Assembly: GCA_025356915.1 (NCBI GenBank)
Contig: JANXQG010000417.1
Span: 1-9,106 of the forward strand
Reading direction: 5' to 3'
Length of the DNA stretch: 9,106 nt
From: Planctomycetota bacterium
Lineage (GTDB): Bacteria; Planctomycetota; Planctomycetia; Pirellulales; Thermoguttaceae
The notes under the pieces: model-generated
Databases searched by the model: none
Seen by the model: only the letters and a program-made list of their open reading frames with translations
What the model was told of the DNA's origin: nothing
Program-made: the position numbers and the translations under genes
Shown here: one piece after another, positions 1 to 6,864 of the stretch
Numbering within the stretch: the stretch's first letter is position 1
Layout: every line of letters starts with the position of its first letter

Positions 1-1615
1 TGATATGCAGCGGATGAATCATCAGCATGTGCGACCAGTGCCGGTGCGATCGGGTGTACGATACCTTCGCGCCGATGCGCAAACCGTTCACATCCACCGG
101 ATAGACAACAAGATTGTCGAGAGTGCTCTGCCAGACGGGAACCAGCGGATCATTGAGTTGGTAACGGCGGTTCAGATCGATAAGCGTCTGACACCCCCAG
201 CGCAGCAGCGCGAGGTTGTAATTGTTGTCGGCATCATTGCCATACTCCGGCGAGTGTAGGACGGGCAGGTGGAGCTTGTTGTCGGCACCCTTTTTGAGCA
301 ATTTGAGGTAGAGGTTGATGCTGCCTCGCAGGAGCGGATAGAAAGCGTGTGCCTTTTGGTCGGTGACCCTGCGCTCGTCCATCGAGTAGCGGTAGTGCAA
401 ATAGTAGTTGTGCAAGGCCCAGGTGAAATCACCGGGATTGATATAGCCGTCGGGCGCGCACGTGCCGTCACCTCGCAGGCCTTCGTAGTCAGTGGTGTGC
501 GAGACGGTGGCGCAGTCGTCGAACTTCCATATCTCCTTGGCGTTGCGGAAGAAGTTGGCTCGTTTCTTGTCGAGGAAGTTGACGAAAGATTCGCCAAGTT
601 CGAGATGGTTCCCCGTGTAGACCGGCAAGTAAAGTATCTCGATATTGAGGTTCCACCAGATGCGCGGCCAACCGGTGGAACGATACCAGGGGCCGAGCAG
701 ATCCACCGGTCGATGCTCGGGGCGCGAGGCGCTGGCCAACTTGTAGAACTGAATCCAGTAAAAGCTCTCGGCCTTGGGATCGGGGATGGAGACAAAGCTC
801 TTGGGATAGAATGCGTGCCACCACGCGCGGTGGGCATCGAGCAGGGAGGCAAAGTCCGCAGCCAAATTCTTCTTCACCGTCGCGACTGCTTCCGCGCCGG
901 CGGTGTTGCCCGGAAACGTGTCGGCAATGCTGAGCACGATCCGTCGGCCTTTGTCGGTCGCCGTTTCGCTCCAGGCCGTGGCATATCCGCCGCCCGCGAA
1001 ACGCAGTTGCTCGCACAGCTCGATGCCGTCAAGGGTCTGCTTACGCGGGGCGGGATTGGCCTGCGTCGCGGGATATTTGTTTGCCCGGTCGATCGCGGGA
1101 CGAGCTTCCCACGCGAACTTCGCTCCCTTCTCGTCGCCCGTGGTTTCGAGGTCCGTGAAGATCGCCATCTCCTCAGTATGGATAATACTGCGGAAGACGA
1201 GAGTTCCCTTGTCCGTTTTGATTTCGCCGCGGACTTCGGCGTTCCAGAGGTCGAGTCGCAGAGTGCCACCCTGAATCTTGCCGGCCGTCATCAGCACCAG
1301 GCCGCCGATCGGAAGCCGGGCGTTGTCGCGACGATGCTCGGTCACATCCGCGCGCCCCATCTCCCAGCGAAAACGGTTGTCGCCGTCGCGGTAGATCGTG
1401 GCGCCCATTAGGCCGTTCCCCAGAAACGCACCGTCATCGAATTGTGCCGGCAACGTGTCCCAGATCATATCCTGACGCGCGAGAAAGCTCGGCCAGTCCA
1501 CTCGCACGTCGACCGCAGCCCTTGCAGTGGATTGGCAAACTGCCGACGTACAACTCATCGCGAGCAGACCGAGAATAAAAAGCCCCTGCAAAACCATAAA
1601 CCATCGATTCTTCAT
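1..1615 (-). CDS. Secreted GH95-like glycoside hydrolase, N-terminal 538 residues (3' end outside window)
   Basis: The reading frame is open from ATG at 1615 to the left window edge, with no stop in 538 codons, so the C-terminus is missing. Residues 1-33 look like a signal peptide (basic start, hydrophobic run FILGLLAM, then small residues). A beta-sandwich-like N-terminal domain follows, with GNGLMGATIY at 67-75, which resembles the GNGxLGA motif of family 95. The helical region carries several family 95 landmarks: NLNIE (322-326, matching the N-x-N-x-E motif with two active-site Asn), SHTTD (372-376), SPE (455-457, where Glu457 fits the catalytic acid) and HRHWSHM (524-530, matching HRHxSH). 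Known family 95 members are alpha-L-fucosidases or galactosidases acting on plant and host glycans. The substrate here cannot be read, and the usual MNYW after N-x-N-x-E is replaced by ILYL, so it may be a divergent subfamily. An SD-like AGGGG lies 6 bases upstream of the ATG. It is probably periplasmic or extracellular. Confidence 0.8.
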   Translation of the reverse strand, partial: MKNRWFMVLQGLFILGLLAMSCTSAVCQSTARAAVDVRVDWPSFLARQDMIWDTLPAQFDDGAFLGNGLMGATIYRDGDNRFRWEMGRADVTEHRRDNARLPIGGLVLMTAGKIQGGTLRLDLWNAEVRGEIKTDKGTLVFRSIIHTEEMAIFTDLETTGDEKGAKFAWEARPAIDRANKYPATQANPAPRKQTLDGIELCEQLRFAGGGYATAWSETATDKGRRIVLSIADTFPGNTAGAEAVATVKKNLAADFASLLDAHRAWWHAFYPKSFVSIPDPKAESFYWIQFYKLASASRPEHRPVDLLGPWYRSTGWPRIWWNLNIEILYLPVYTGNHLELGESFVNFLDKKRANFFRNAKEIWKFDDCATVSHTTDYEGLRGDGTCAPDGYINPGDFTWALHNYYLHYRYSMDERRVTDQKAHAFYPLLRGSINLYLKLLKKGADNKLHLPVLHSPEYGNDADNNYNLALLRWGCQTLIDLNRRYQLNDPLVPVWQSTLDNLVVYPVDVNGLRIGAKVSYTRSHRHWSHMLMIHPLHI

Positions 1616-1648
1616 GGGATGCCCCTAGATTGCTTCTGTTGCGGAATA

Positions 1649-1681
1649 ATGGTGTGGGACGAGTGAAACGAGCCCCACCAT
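1649..1681. repeat. Imperfect inverted repeat upstream of the GH95-like gene
   Basis: ATGGTG (1649-1654) and GGG (1656-1658) face CCC (1673-1675) and CACCAT (1676-1681), giving a 9-pair stem with one bulged base and a 14-base loop that contains ACGAG twice. No T-run follows on either strand, so it is not a convincing terminator. It lies 34 bases upstream of the GH95-like start and could be part of the promoter or leader, or a remnant of a dispersed palindrome. Confidence 0.4.
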
Positions 1682-1692
1682 AAGGAATGCTG

Positions 1693-1726
1693 AAAAAGGG
1701 TGAGGCTCGCTGCGCTGGTCCCACCC
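1693..1726 (-). terminator. Intrinsic terminator downstream of the beta-helix gene
   Basis: Read on the minus strand, a stem begins 5 bases after the TAG at 1732. GGGTGGG (1726-1720) pairs with CCTCACCC (1705-1698) with one bulged T, and a run of five T (1697-1693) follows at once. The loop is GC-rich and could fold further. The arrangement fits factor-independent termination and would separate the broken beta-helix gene from the GH95-like gene at 1615. Confidence 0.6.
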
Positions 1727-1731
1727 CACCA

Positions 1732-2875
1732 CTACCAGACCTTGATCTTGAGTTTGTCAACGCCCGGATTCTCAAAAGGTCCGACGGACGGATTCGCACT
1801 GTTTCGCATCTTACCGAAATAGTCGGTATCAATGGTCAGGGGCAAGCCATCGGCATTCTCGAACGCCAGACCCGGAATCTTGGCCTTCCCCAACAGGTTG
1901 GTGGTTACGAGCTTGGTTGCTGCTTTCTGCGCCGCTTGATCCAATGTTAGCTCGATATACACACCGTCGGGCTGCTCGGACAAATGGACCTTTGGATCCA
2001 TCCTTTCCGCGGTCCTTCGACCAGACGTTGTGCCCGGTTTTGCGATCCTTGCCCAAGGTGATGCCGGAGCACTTCGAGTCGCTGATGACGTTATTTTCGA
2101 TGATCCAGCCCTTGCTCCAATGGGTGCCGATCAGTCCAATCTGCTCGGCGGTGGGAGCTGCCCATTGCGTAGCCGCGTGGCATAGTCGAAAACCGCGAAT
2201 CGTGATATAGTCTCGGCCTGGCTGGTCCGGGTAGAAACAACTGTCGCGGACGTTGATCTCCACCAACTCGTGGTTGGGATTCTTGTCGTGGAAGTTGGCG
2301 TATATATAGGTGTTCTTCTCGTCGCTCTCGCAATACCACGTGAACGTGGAACCCTCACGGTCGCGGACATTCTCGGGCTTTGGATTGTAGACCCGTTCCC
2401 GGAGCGGGGTCTCGTAAAGGGATTTACCGTTCAGGTAGACCTCGCCGGTGTGGTGCGGCCCCTCGTCGTCCATGAACCAGTCGCCCTCGATCTTGTCCTT
2501 GTAAGGATTATAGGCACCGAAGAAAGAATTCGGCAGCGTGAGTTTCCACACACCCTTGTGTTGGTCTGGCTTCCAGTCGCGAACGACCTCCGATCCCTTG
2601 ATGACGACCTTCTCGCCTGTGGCTGCCCGATAGACGATCCGCTGGGCGTCGGACTGGCCGCCCCGCGGCGGAGTGACCCGCTCGCGATAGATGCCCTCAT
2701 GCACGGTAATCGCATCACCCGGTTGTGCAATCCGTGCGGCCTTGGAGATTGTCTTGTAAGGTTTTGCGGCCGAGCCGTCGTTGTTGTCGTTTCCGGTAAC
2801 GGAAACATGGAATTCCGCAGCGGAGGCGGCGCGTGCGAAGAATGTCAGAAGCAGCAGTGCGGCTATTCTTTGCAT
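1732..2875 (-). pseudogene. Secreted right-handed beta-helix (DUF1565-like) protein, centre deleted and frame-shifted
   Basis: Two in-order pieces of one protein lie in different frames. The N-terminal piece starts at ATG 2875 with a signal peptide (MQRIAALLLLTFFARAASA). The classic entry of DUF1565/pectate-lyase-like beta-helix proteins follows: NDGSAAKPYKTISKAARIA, then PGDAITVHEGIYRERVTPP. It continues sensibly for about 293 residues to WSKDRGKDGS near 1994. Beyond that the same frame gives unlike-protein text, rich in Arg and Ser, until a stop at 1829. A second frame from about 2001 to the TAG at 1732 encodes a typical C-terminus (DPKVHLSEQPDGVYIEL, LGKAKIPGLAFENADGLPL, TDYFGKMRNSANP). 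The missing middle should hold most beta-helix coils. From memory the intact family is well over 600 residues, so roughly 300 may be lost. The start at 2875 is preferred over the upstream ATG at 2947 because the signal peptide begins there and 2947 overlaps the gene before it. No clear SD is seen. An assembly join is an alternative to a real deletion. Confidence 0.75.
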
Positions 2876-2924
2876 GATTCGGATCGGATGGTTTTGTAGG
2901 TTTGGCAGTGAGTTGCACTCGCCC

Positions 2925-3989
2925 TCACTTCTGCGACCGCAGTTCAAGAATCGCCCGCACCAGCAGAGGCCATGCGATGGTGGCGTCGCAATGGACCTCG
3001 GCGTACTGGCCGCCCTCTTCCCGGCTGACGAACTTGCCCCAGGAGACGCCTTCGCTATAGGTGCAGCCGCTTAACCCGCCCCAATGCACAGGTTCGGGAC
3101 AGATCCGCACGCCGTAGCGGAACCGGGGCACGGGGAACTCGCTACCCAACCGCATATTGATGATGTCGTGAAACGGCCCGACCTGCTGGGCCCAATTCCG
3201 CGGCACTCCGCCGCCGATCGTGAAAATACCTAACCGCTTCGCCCGATGGATCCTCTGCGTGTAGTCGTAAAGATCGAGAAACGGATTGTAAGGCGGTACG
3301 CTGCTGCAAAGTTCTTCCAGACTCTGCTGCTTATCGGGTGAATACCTCTTGGCCAGGAAATGCGTGGCGATGTCGAGGCCGAGCTCCGAATCGGTAAAGG
3401 CTGGCACGAACACCGGCACCTCCTTACGGTAGGCCGTGCCAAGGATGCTTGGCATCTGCCCTTGTTCGTAGAGTTTCCGCCCGATCTCGCGATTGATCCG
3501 CGATGAGCAGGTCGGCTGCGACCAATCGATCTCCTCCACAACCTGGCTCACGACCTGCTGTGCCTGCCAAAGGTTTGATTCCATCTCCAACGTGTCGTAG
3601 ACGCGGTTGTAGCCCCAGTCGAAAAGCTGCTTGTCAGAAACCTTGGGATCGTGTTTATAGTGTACGCAGCCGATCGCTTCCGACAGGCCATGTGCCATGA
3701 TGGCACCTGTCGAAATGATAATTTGCACCAACCCGGCATCGATCATTTGGCAGACGACCAGCCCCATTTTCGCGATGCTCATGGCCCCCGAAATGGTCAA
3801 TACACGCGTGCAGTCGGAGTCGTCGGCCATTGCCCGAAGAACCTGGAATGCCTCACCCAGTTCGCGCCCACCAAAGGCCGTTTTCGACATCCGTTCGAGC
3901 AAATCGGCGAAACCCTTCGTGTTCTGGAGATCGAGCGATTCCAGAGGCTGCAAACCGTCGTCGCGGCCATCGTGCAAAATTCGCGTCAT
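2925..3989 (-). CDS. Deoxyhypusine synthase family protein (bacterial DHS-like)
   Basis: The 354-residue length is close to eukaryotic DHS (human 369). DHS enzymes use NAD to oxidise a polyamine and transfer its aminobutyl group through an imine on an active-site lysine. The C-terminal signature GVSWGK is intact, so Lys319 fits the catalytic lysine (human Lys329), with Trp317 and Glu313 matching human Trp327 and Glu323. VPAFTDSELGLD (195-206) matches human PALTDGSLGD, and a glycine-rich IGGGV (258-262) is present. Differences are listed under findings: the human Glu-Glu pair of GGVEED is IMAH here, human His288 falls in PRNW, and human Asp316 aligns with Leu306. The ATG at 3989 has GGAG four bases upstream, a tight but usable SD. 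The gene is divergent from the hss run and shares its 233-base regulatory region, which ties it to polyamine metabolism. Bacteria lack eIF5A as a rule, so deoxyhypusine formation is unlikely. Homospermidine synthesis, as in the plant enzymes derived from DHS, or use of agmatine are possible. Family assignment is firm; substrate is unknown. Confidence 0.88.
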   Translation of the reverse strand: MTRILHDGRDDGLQPLESLDLQNTKGFADLLERMSKTAFGGRELGEAFQVLRAMADDSDCTRVLTISGAMSIAKMGLVVCQMIDAGLVQIIISTGAIMAHGLSEAIGCVHYKHDPKVSDKQLFDWGYNRVYDTLEMESNLWQAQQVVSQVVEEIDWSQPTCSSRINREIGRKLYEQGQMPSILGTAYRKEVPVFVPAFTDSELGLDIATHFLAKRYSPDKQQSLEELCSSVPPYNPFLDLYDYTQRIHRAKRLGIFTIGGGVPRNWAQQVGPFHDIINMRLGSEFPVPRFRYGVRICPEPVHWGGLSGCTYSEGVSWGKFVSREEGGQYAEVHCDATIAWPLLVRAILELRSQK

Positions 3990-4030
3990 AATGCTCCACT
4001 CTTTCTGGGAAAGTCCTGACTTTACAATCC

Positions 4031-4059
4031 ATTTCAGGGAGTTTCATGCCCATTGTCAA
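4031..4059 (-). promoter_or_regulatory. Candidate sigma70 promoter for the DHS-like gene
   Basis: On the minus strand a perfect TTGACA (4059-4054) is followed after 17 bases by TGAAAT (4036-4031), four of six matches to TATAAT. The start would lie near 4024, giving a leader of about 35 bases before ATG 3989. The -35 box overlaps one arm of the TTGTCA/TGACAA inverted repeat. Confidence 0.45.
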
Positions 4060-4078
4060 GGGGGAAGCGGAGTGACAA
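4053..4078. promoter_or_regulatory. Possible operator: spaced inverted repeat TTGTCA / TGACAA
   Basis: TTGTCA (4053-4058) and TGACAA (4073-4078) form a perfect 6-bp inverted repeat with 14 bases between. The arm centres are 20 bp apart, about two helical turns, as expected for a dimeric repressor or activator. One arm covers the candidate -35 box of the DHS-like gene. No regulator gene is in the window, so binding is inference, and a 6-bp repeat can arise by chance. Confidence 0.3.
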
Positions 4079-4101
4079 GCAAAACCGCAAGCAAATAACA
4101 C

Positions 4102-4130
4102 TTGACTTTCCGGACAAGTACCGCCAAAAT
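4102..4130 (+). promoter_or_regulatory. Candidate sigma70 promoter for hss-ODC-pdaD
   Basis: TTGACT (4102-4107, five of six matches) is followed after 17 bases by CAAAAT (4125-4130, four of six). Transcription would begin near 4137 and leave a leader of about 86 bases that includes the hairpin at 4193-4210. Nothing better was found upstream of hss on this strand. Confidence 0.4.
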
Positions 4131-4192
4131 CGTTGTTCTCCGTTTTTCTTAGATTGGCATGCGTGTCCGGATTACTGTAGCAAACTTGGAAT

Positions 4193-4210
4193 GCGGCGAT
4201 TTTTCGCCGC
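4193..4210 (+). promoter_or_regulatory. Perfect hairpin 12 bases upstream of the hss start codon
   Basis: GCGGCGA (4193-4199) and TCGCCGC (4204-4210) form a perfect 7-bp GC-rich stem with a TTTT loop. TTTCTTGT and then AAAA lead into ATG 4223. No Shine-Dalgarno sequence lies between the stem and the start codon. The stem plus weak T-tract resembles a short intrinsic terminator or attenuator. It could also block or position the ribosome. Regulation is inferred from place and shape only. Confidence 0.45.
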
Positions 4211-4222
4211 TTTCTTGTAAAA

Positions 4223-5668
4223 ATGATTGAATTCCGCGGAAAAGTCTTGTTCCTTGGCTTTGGCGCGGTTGCTCGTTGCACACTTCCAATCTTCTTGAAG
4301 AGCATTCGGGCATCGCCGCGGAATATCACCATCCTCGATTTCGAGGATTTAGGGGGGTTAGTCAAGCCTTGGACCGACCAGGGCGTTCGTTTCAAGCGAG
4401 AAAAGGTCATTCAGGAAAATTTTGGTGCACTCCTGAGTCGCTACGTGGCCCAGGGTGACCTGATTATTGATCTGGCTTGGAACATCGACTGTTGCGAGTT
4501 ATTGCAGTGGTGCCACGACCACGGCGTACTCTATATCAATACTTCGGTCGAGGTCTGGGATCCTTACGAAGGGTTGGAATGGAAGCGGCCCACGGAACGC
4601 ACGCTCTATTTCCGGCACATGAATATCCGCCATTTGAAGGCTGAGTGGCACGATCCCGGGCCAACGGCCGTCCTGGAACACGGTGCCAACCCAGGGTTGA
4701 TCTCCCACTGGACCAAGAAGGGCCTACTGGACATCGCTGCCGCCTTGCTTGCCGACCGCAAGCTCAAACCGGCCGACGCGGAGGAGGTTCAGCACTTGGC
4801 TGCGGCACGCACCTACAACCGCTTGGCCCAAAAAATCGGTGTCAAGGTAATCCATTGCAGCGAACGCGATACTCAAATCGCCAACCAGCCAAAGGAAATC
4901 GACGAATTTGTCAGCACCTGGAGCATCGAGGGCTTCCACGAGGAAGGCACCACGACTGCAGAGATGGGCTGGGGAACACACGAAAAGTACCTCCCACCCC
5001 AGGCATGCCAGCACGACACCGGCCCCAAGCACCAAATCTGCCTCGCGCAGATGGGAATCAATACCTGGGTCCGCTCTTGGGTGCCCTACTACTCCGTCCA
5101 TGGGATGGTTGTGCGGCACGGCGAGGCATTCACGATTACCGATTATCTCACGGTTTGGGAGGACGGTGCCGCCGTCTATCGCCCCACGGTCCACTACGCC
5201 TACTGTCCCTGCGACGCCGCTGTGGCTTCGCTCCATGAGTTTCGCGGCTCCAACTACCGATTGCAGACAAAACTGCGGATCATGACCGATGAAATCGTGG
5301 CCGGTTCTGATATTCTCGGTGCATTGATCATGGGACATGCCTATAATTCATGGTGGACGGGCAGCATTCTCTCCATCGAGGAGTCACGGCAACTCGTTCC
5401 CAATCAGAATGCCACCACCATGCAGGTTGCTTGTTCGGCAGTCGCCGCAATATGCTGGATGATTGAAAATCCAGCCCGTGGCGTTTGCGTCGCCGACGAC
5501 CTCCCACACGAATACATCCTTGAACGGGCAGCCCCCTATTTAGGGCAATGCCTCTCGATTCGTTCCGATTGGACGCCTTTGAAAGACGCAACGGACTTTT
5601 TTGGACTCGGTCCCAGGCGGGTGCGTACCCCGCGGGATCCCTGGCAATTCAAAAACTTTCTTCTGTAG
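4223..5668 (+). CDS. hss: Homospermidine synthase (bacterial, NAD-dependent)
   Basis: This enzyme condenses two putrescines, or putrescine with spermidine, into sym-homospermidine using NAD as a transient hydride carrier in the cytosol. At 481 residues it matches the known bacterial enzyme from Blastochloris viridis (477). The N-terminus is a Rossmann fold with GFGAVAR (12-18). Motifs lining the active site in the B. viridis enzyme are all recognisable: SVEVW (109-112, Glu110), GANPG (154-158, Asn156), ERDTQ (214-218, Glu214), STWSIEGF (231-238, Trp233), GWGTHE (249-254), PTVHYAYCPC (321-330) and GSDILG (361-366, Asp363). The ATG at 4223 sits directly before the Rossmann strand, so the start is natural although no SD is visible. 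It is the first gene of the plus-strand run, with the stop only 13 bases before the decarboxylase start. It is related to saccharopine dehydrogenases, but the motifs make homospermidine synthase the clear choice. Confidence 0.93.
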   Translation: MIEFRGKVLFLGFGAVARCTLPIFLKSIRASPRNITILDFEDLGGLVKPWTDQGVRFKREKVIQENFGALLSRYVAQGDLIIDLAWNIDCCELLQWCHDHGVLYINTSVEVWDPYEGLEWKRPTERTLYFRHMNIRHLKAEWHDPGPTAVLEHGANPGLISHWTKKGLLDIAAALLADRKLKPADAEEVQHLAAARTYNRLAQKIGVKVIHCSERDTQIANQPKEIDEFVSTWSIEGFHEEGTTTAEMGWGTHEKYLPPQACQHDTGPKHQICLAQMGINTWVRSWVPYYSVHGMVVRHGEAFTITDYLTVWEDGAAVYRPTVHYAYCPCDAAVASLHEFRGSNYRLQTKLRIMTDEIVAGSDILGALIMGHAYNSWWTGSILSIEESRQLVPNQNATTMQVACSAVAAICWMIENPARGVCVADDLPHEYILERAAPYLGQCLSIRSDWTPLKDATDFFGLGPRRVRTPRDPWQFKNFLL

Positions 5669-5670
5669 AC

Positions 5671-5674
5671 GGAG
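5671..5674 (+). promoter_or_regulatory. Ribosome binding site GGAG for the ornithine decarboxylase gene
   Basis: GGAG lies 7 bases before ATG 5682 and just after the hss stop at 5666-5668. The spacing supports this start and translation from a shared transcript. Confidence 0.7.
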
Positions 5675-5681
5675 TTGATAC

Positions 5682-6821
5682 ATGATCGATCGGGTGATGC
5701 TGCAAGACCTTGCCAAAGAGCACGGGACCCCACTTTTTATCGTCGATCACGATATCCTGCGACAGAACTATGCGCGATTCAAAAAGTGCCTGCCGCGCGT
5801 GCAGGCCTACTACGCAGTCAAGGCCAACTCCAACCCAACGATTGTCGAGACGCTCTACGAAGCCGGATGCAGTTTCGACGTGGCCTCCATGCCCGAGTTT
5901 GATATCGTCCACCAGTACATCAAATGCCTCCCCGAGAAAGAGCGGCAAGACTATATCTGGGACAAGATCATCTACGCCAACCCGATCAAGGACCAGAAGA
6001 CGCTCCAGCAATTGGACCCTTACAAACCGCTGGTGACCTTTGACAACATTGACGAGATTCATAAGGTTCGCCGCTATGCCCCCCACGCCGGTCTGGTGCT
6101 GCGCATCAAGGTTCCCAACACGGGAGCGATGGTCGAACTTTCGTCCAAGTTCGGCGCCAGCCCAGGCGAGGCCGTCGATCTCATCAGCGAGGCTCATGAC
6201 GCTGGCTTGGTGGTCGAGGGCCTGAGTTTCCACGTCGGCAGCCAAACGACGAATTTTGATAATTATGTCCAGGCATTGCAGATTTCTTCCGAGATATTCC
6301 ATGAGGCCCGTCTGCGGGGCTACGAAAACATGAACCTACTGGACATTGGTGGCGGCTTTCCTGCCCCCTACGATGAAAACGTGCGGCCCTTTGAGGACTT
6401 GGCTCGCACGCTTAACAGCGAATTTGACCGCCTTTTCCCCAAAGAAATTGAGATTCTGGCCGAGCCAGGTCGATTCCTCGTAGCCACTGCGGCTACGGCC
6501 CTGATGAAGATCATCGGCCGGTCAGTCCGCGAAGGAAAACGCTGCTACTACATCGACGATGGCGTCTACCACACCTTCTCCGGCATCATTTTTGACCATT
6601 GCAAGTATCCCATCCGCTCACTCAAGAGCGGACCCAACCAGATTTGTGCCGTCTTCGGCCCGACTTGCGACGCATTGGACACCATTTCGCTCGCCGAAGA
6701 GCTGCCAGAGCTTGACATCGGCGATCTGCTGTATAGTGAGAATATCGGTGCTTATAGTGCGGCGTCGTCGACTTGGTTCAACGGCTTCCCGCCGGCAAAA
6801 ATTCTGCACATCAATCAGTAA
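5682..6821 (+). CDS. Ornithine decarboxylase-type PLP enzyme (fold III, ODC/DAPDC family)
   Basis: Predicted to decarboxylate ornithine to putrescine, the substrate of the homospermidine synthase encoded just upstream. The 379-residue protein has the full alanine-racemase-fold decarboxylase signature: AYYAVKANSNP (42-52) with PLP-binding Lys47, SFHVGSQ (182-188), GGGFP (223-227), EPGR (261-264), DDGVY (292-296), GPTCDALD (326-333) and GAYS (356-359). The CDxLD motif with Cys329 and Asp330, and Asp293 before GVY, match residues that contact the side-chain amine of ornithine in eukaryotic-type ODC. This argues against diaminopimelate decarboxylase and against carboxynorspermidine decarboxylase, which lack that motif. 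Lysine as an extra or alternative substrate (L/ODC type) cannot be excluded. The start is set by the 13-base gap after hss and a GGAG at 5671. It lies second in the run, 43 bases before pdaD. Confidence 0.88.
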   Translation: MIDRVMLQDLAKEHGTPLFIVDHDILRQNYARFKKCLPRVQAYYAVKANSNPTIVETLYEAGCSFDVASMPEFDIVHQYIKCLPEKERQDYIWDKIIYANPIKDQKTLQQLDPYKPLVTFDNIDEIHKVRRYAPHAGLVLRIKVPNTGAMVELSSKFGASPGEAVDLISEAHDAGLVVEGLSFHVGSQTTNFDNYVQALQISSEIFHEARLRGYENMNLLDIGGGFPAPYDENVRPFEDLARTLNSEFDRLFPKEIEILAEPGRFLVATAATALMKIIGRSVREGKRCYYIDDGVYHTFSGIIFDHCKYPIRSLKSGPNQICAVFGPTCDALDTISLAEELPELDIGDLLYSENIGAYSAASSTWFNGFPPAKILHINQ

Positions 6822-6850
6822 CCCCCTATTTATTACAATAACCCAACCCC

Positions 6851-6856
6851 GGGAGG
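6851..6856 (+). promoter_or_regulatory. Ribosome binding site GGGAGG that sets the GTG start of pdaD
   Basis: GGGAGG ends 8 bases before GTG 6865. The ATG at 6860 is out of frame and too close, so the SD decides for GTG. Earlier in-frame ATGs lie inside the decarboxylase gene and would add an unrelated N-terminus. Confidence 0.7.
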
Positions 6857-6864
6857 CACATGAC

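Noticed and set aside
269..1411. 380-codon open frame on the plus strand over the GH95-like gene
   Set aside because: It is a shadow of the minus-strand gene. The minus frame carries a signal peptide and family motifs for 538 codons; the plus frame has no recognisable domain or SD.
1994..1999. GGATCC at the beta-helix break as proof of a cloning join
   Set aside because: The six-base site occurs by chance and the break cannot be placed to the base, so it is suggestive at most.
2270..2899. 209-codon plus-strand open frame opposite the beta-helix gene
   Set aside because: The minus strand reads as a beta-helix protein with a signal peptide; the plus product has no coherent features.
4724..5338. 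204-codon minus-strand open frame inside hss
   Set aside because: It lies fully opposite well-conserved homospermidine synthase motifs.
5649..6302. 217-codon minus-strand open frame opposite the ornithine decarboxylase gene
   Set aside because: The plus strand has every PLP-decarboxylase motif; the minus product is a shadow.
5682..6821. Carboxynorspermidine decarboxylase or diaminopimelate decarboxylase for the PLP enzyme
   Set aside because: The GPTCDALD motif with Cys329 and Asp330 and the DDGVY motif fit ornithine decarboxylase, and the hss neighbour needs putrescine.
6559..6864. Upstream extension of pdaD to ATG 6559
   Set aside because: This part overlaps the decarboxylase gene in another frame, reads as low-quality protein, and a strong SD precedes GTG 6865.
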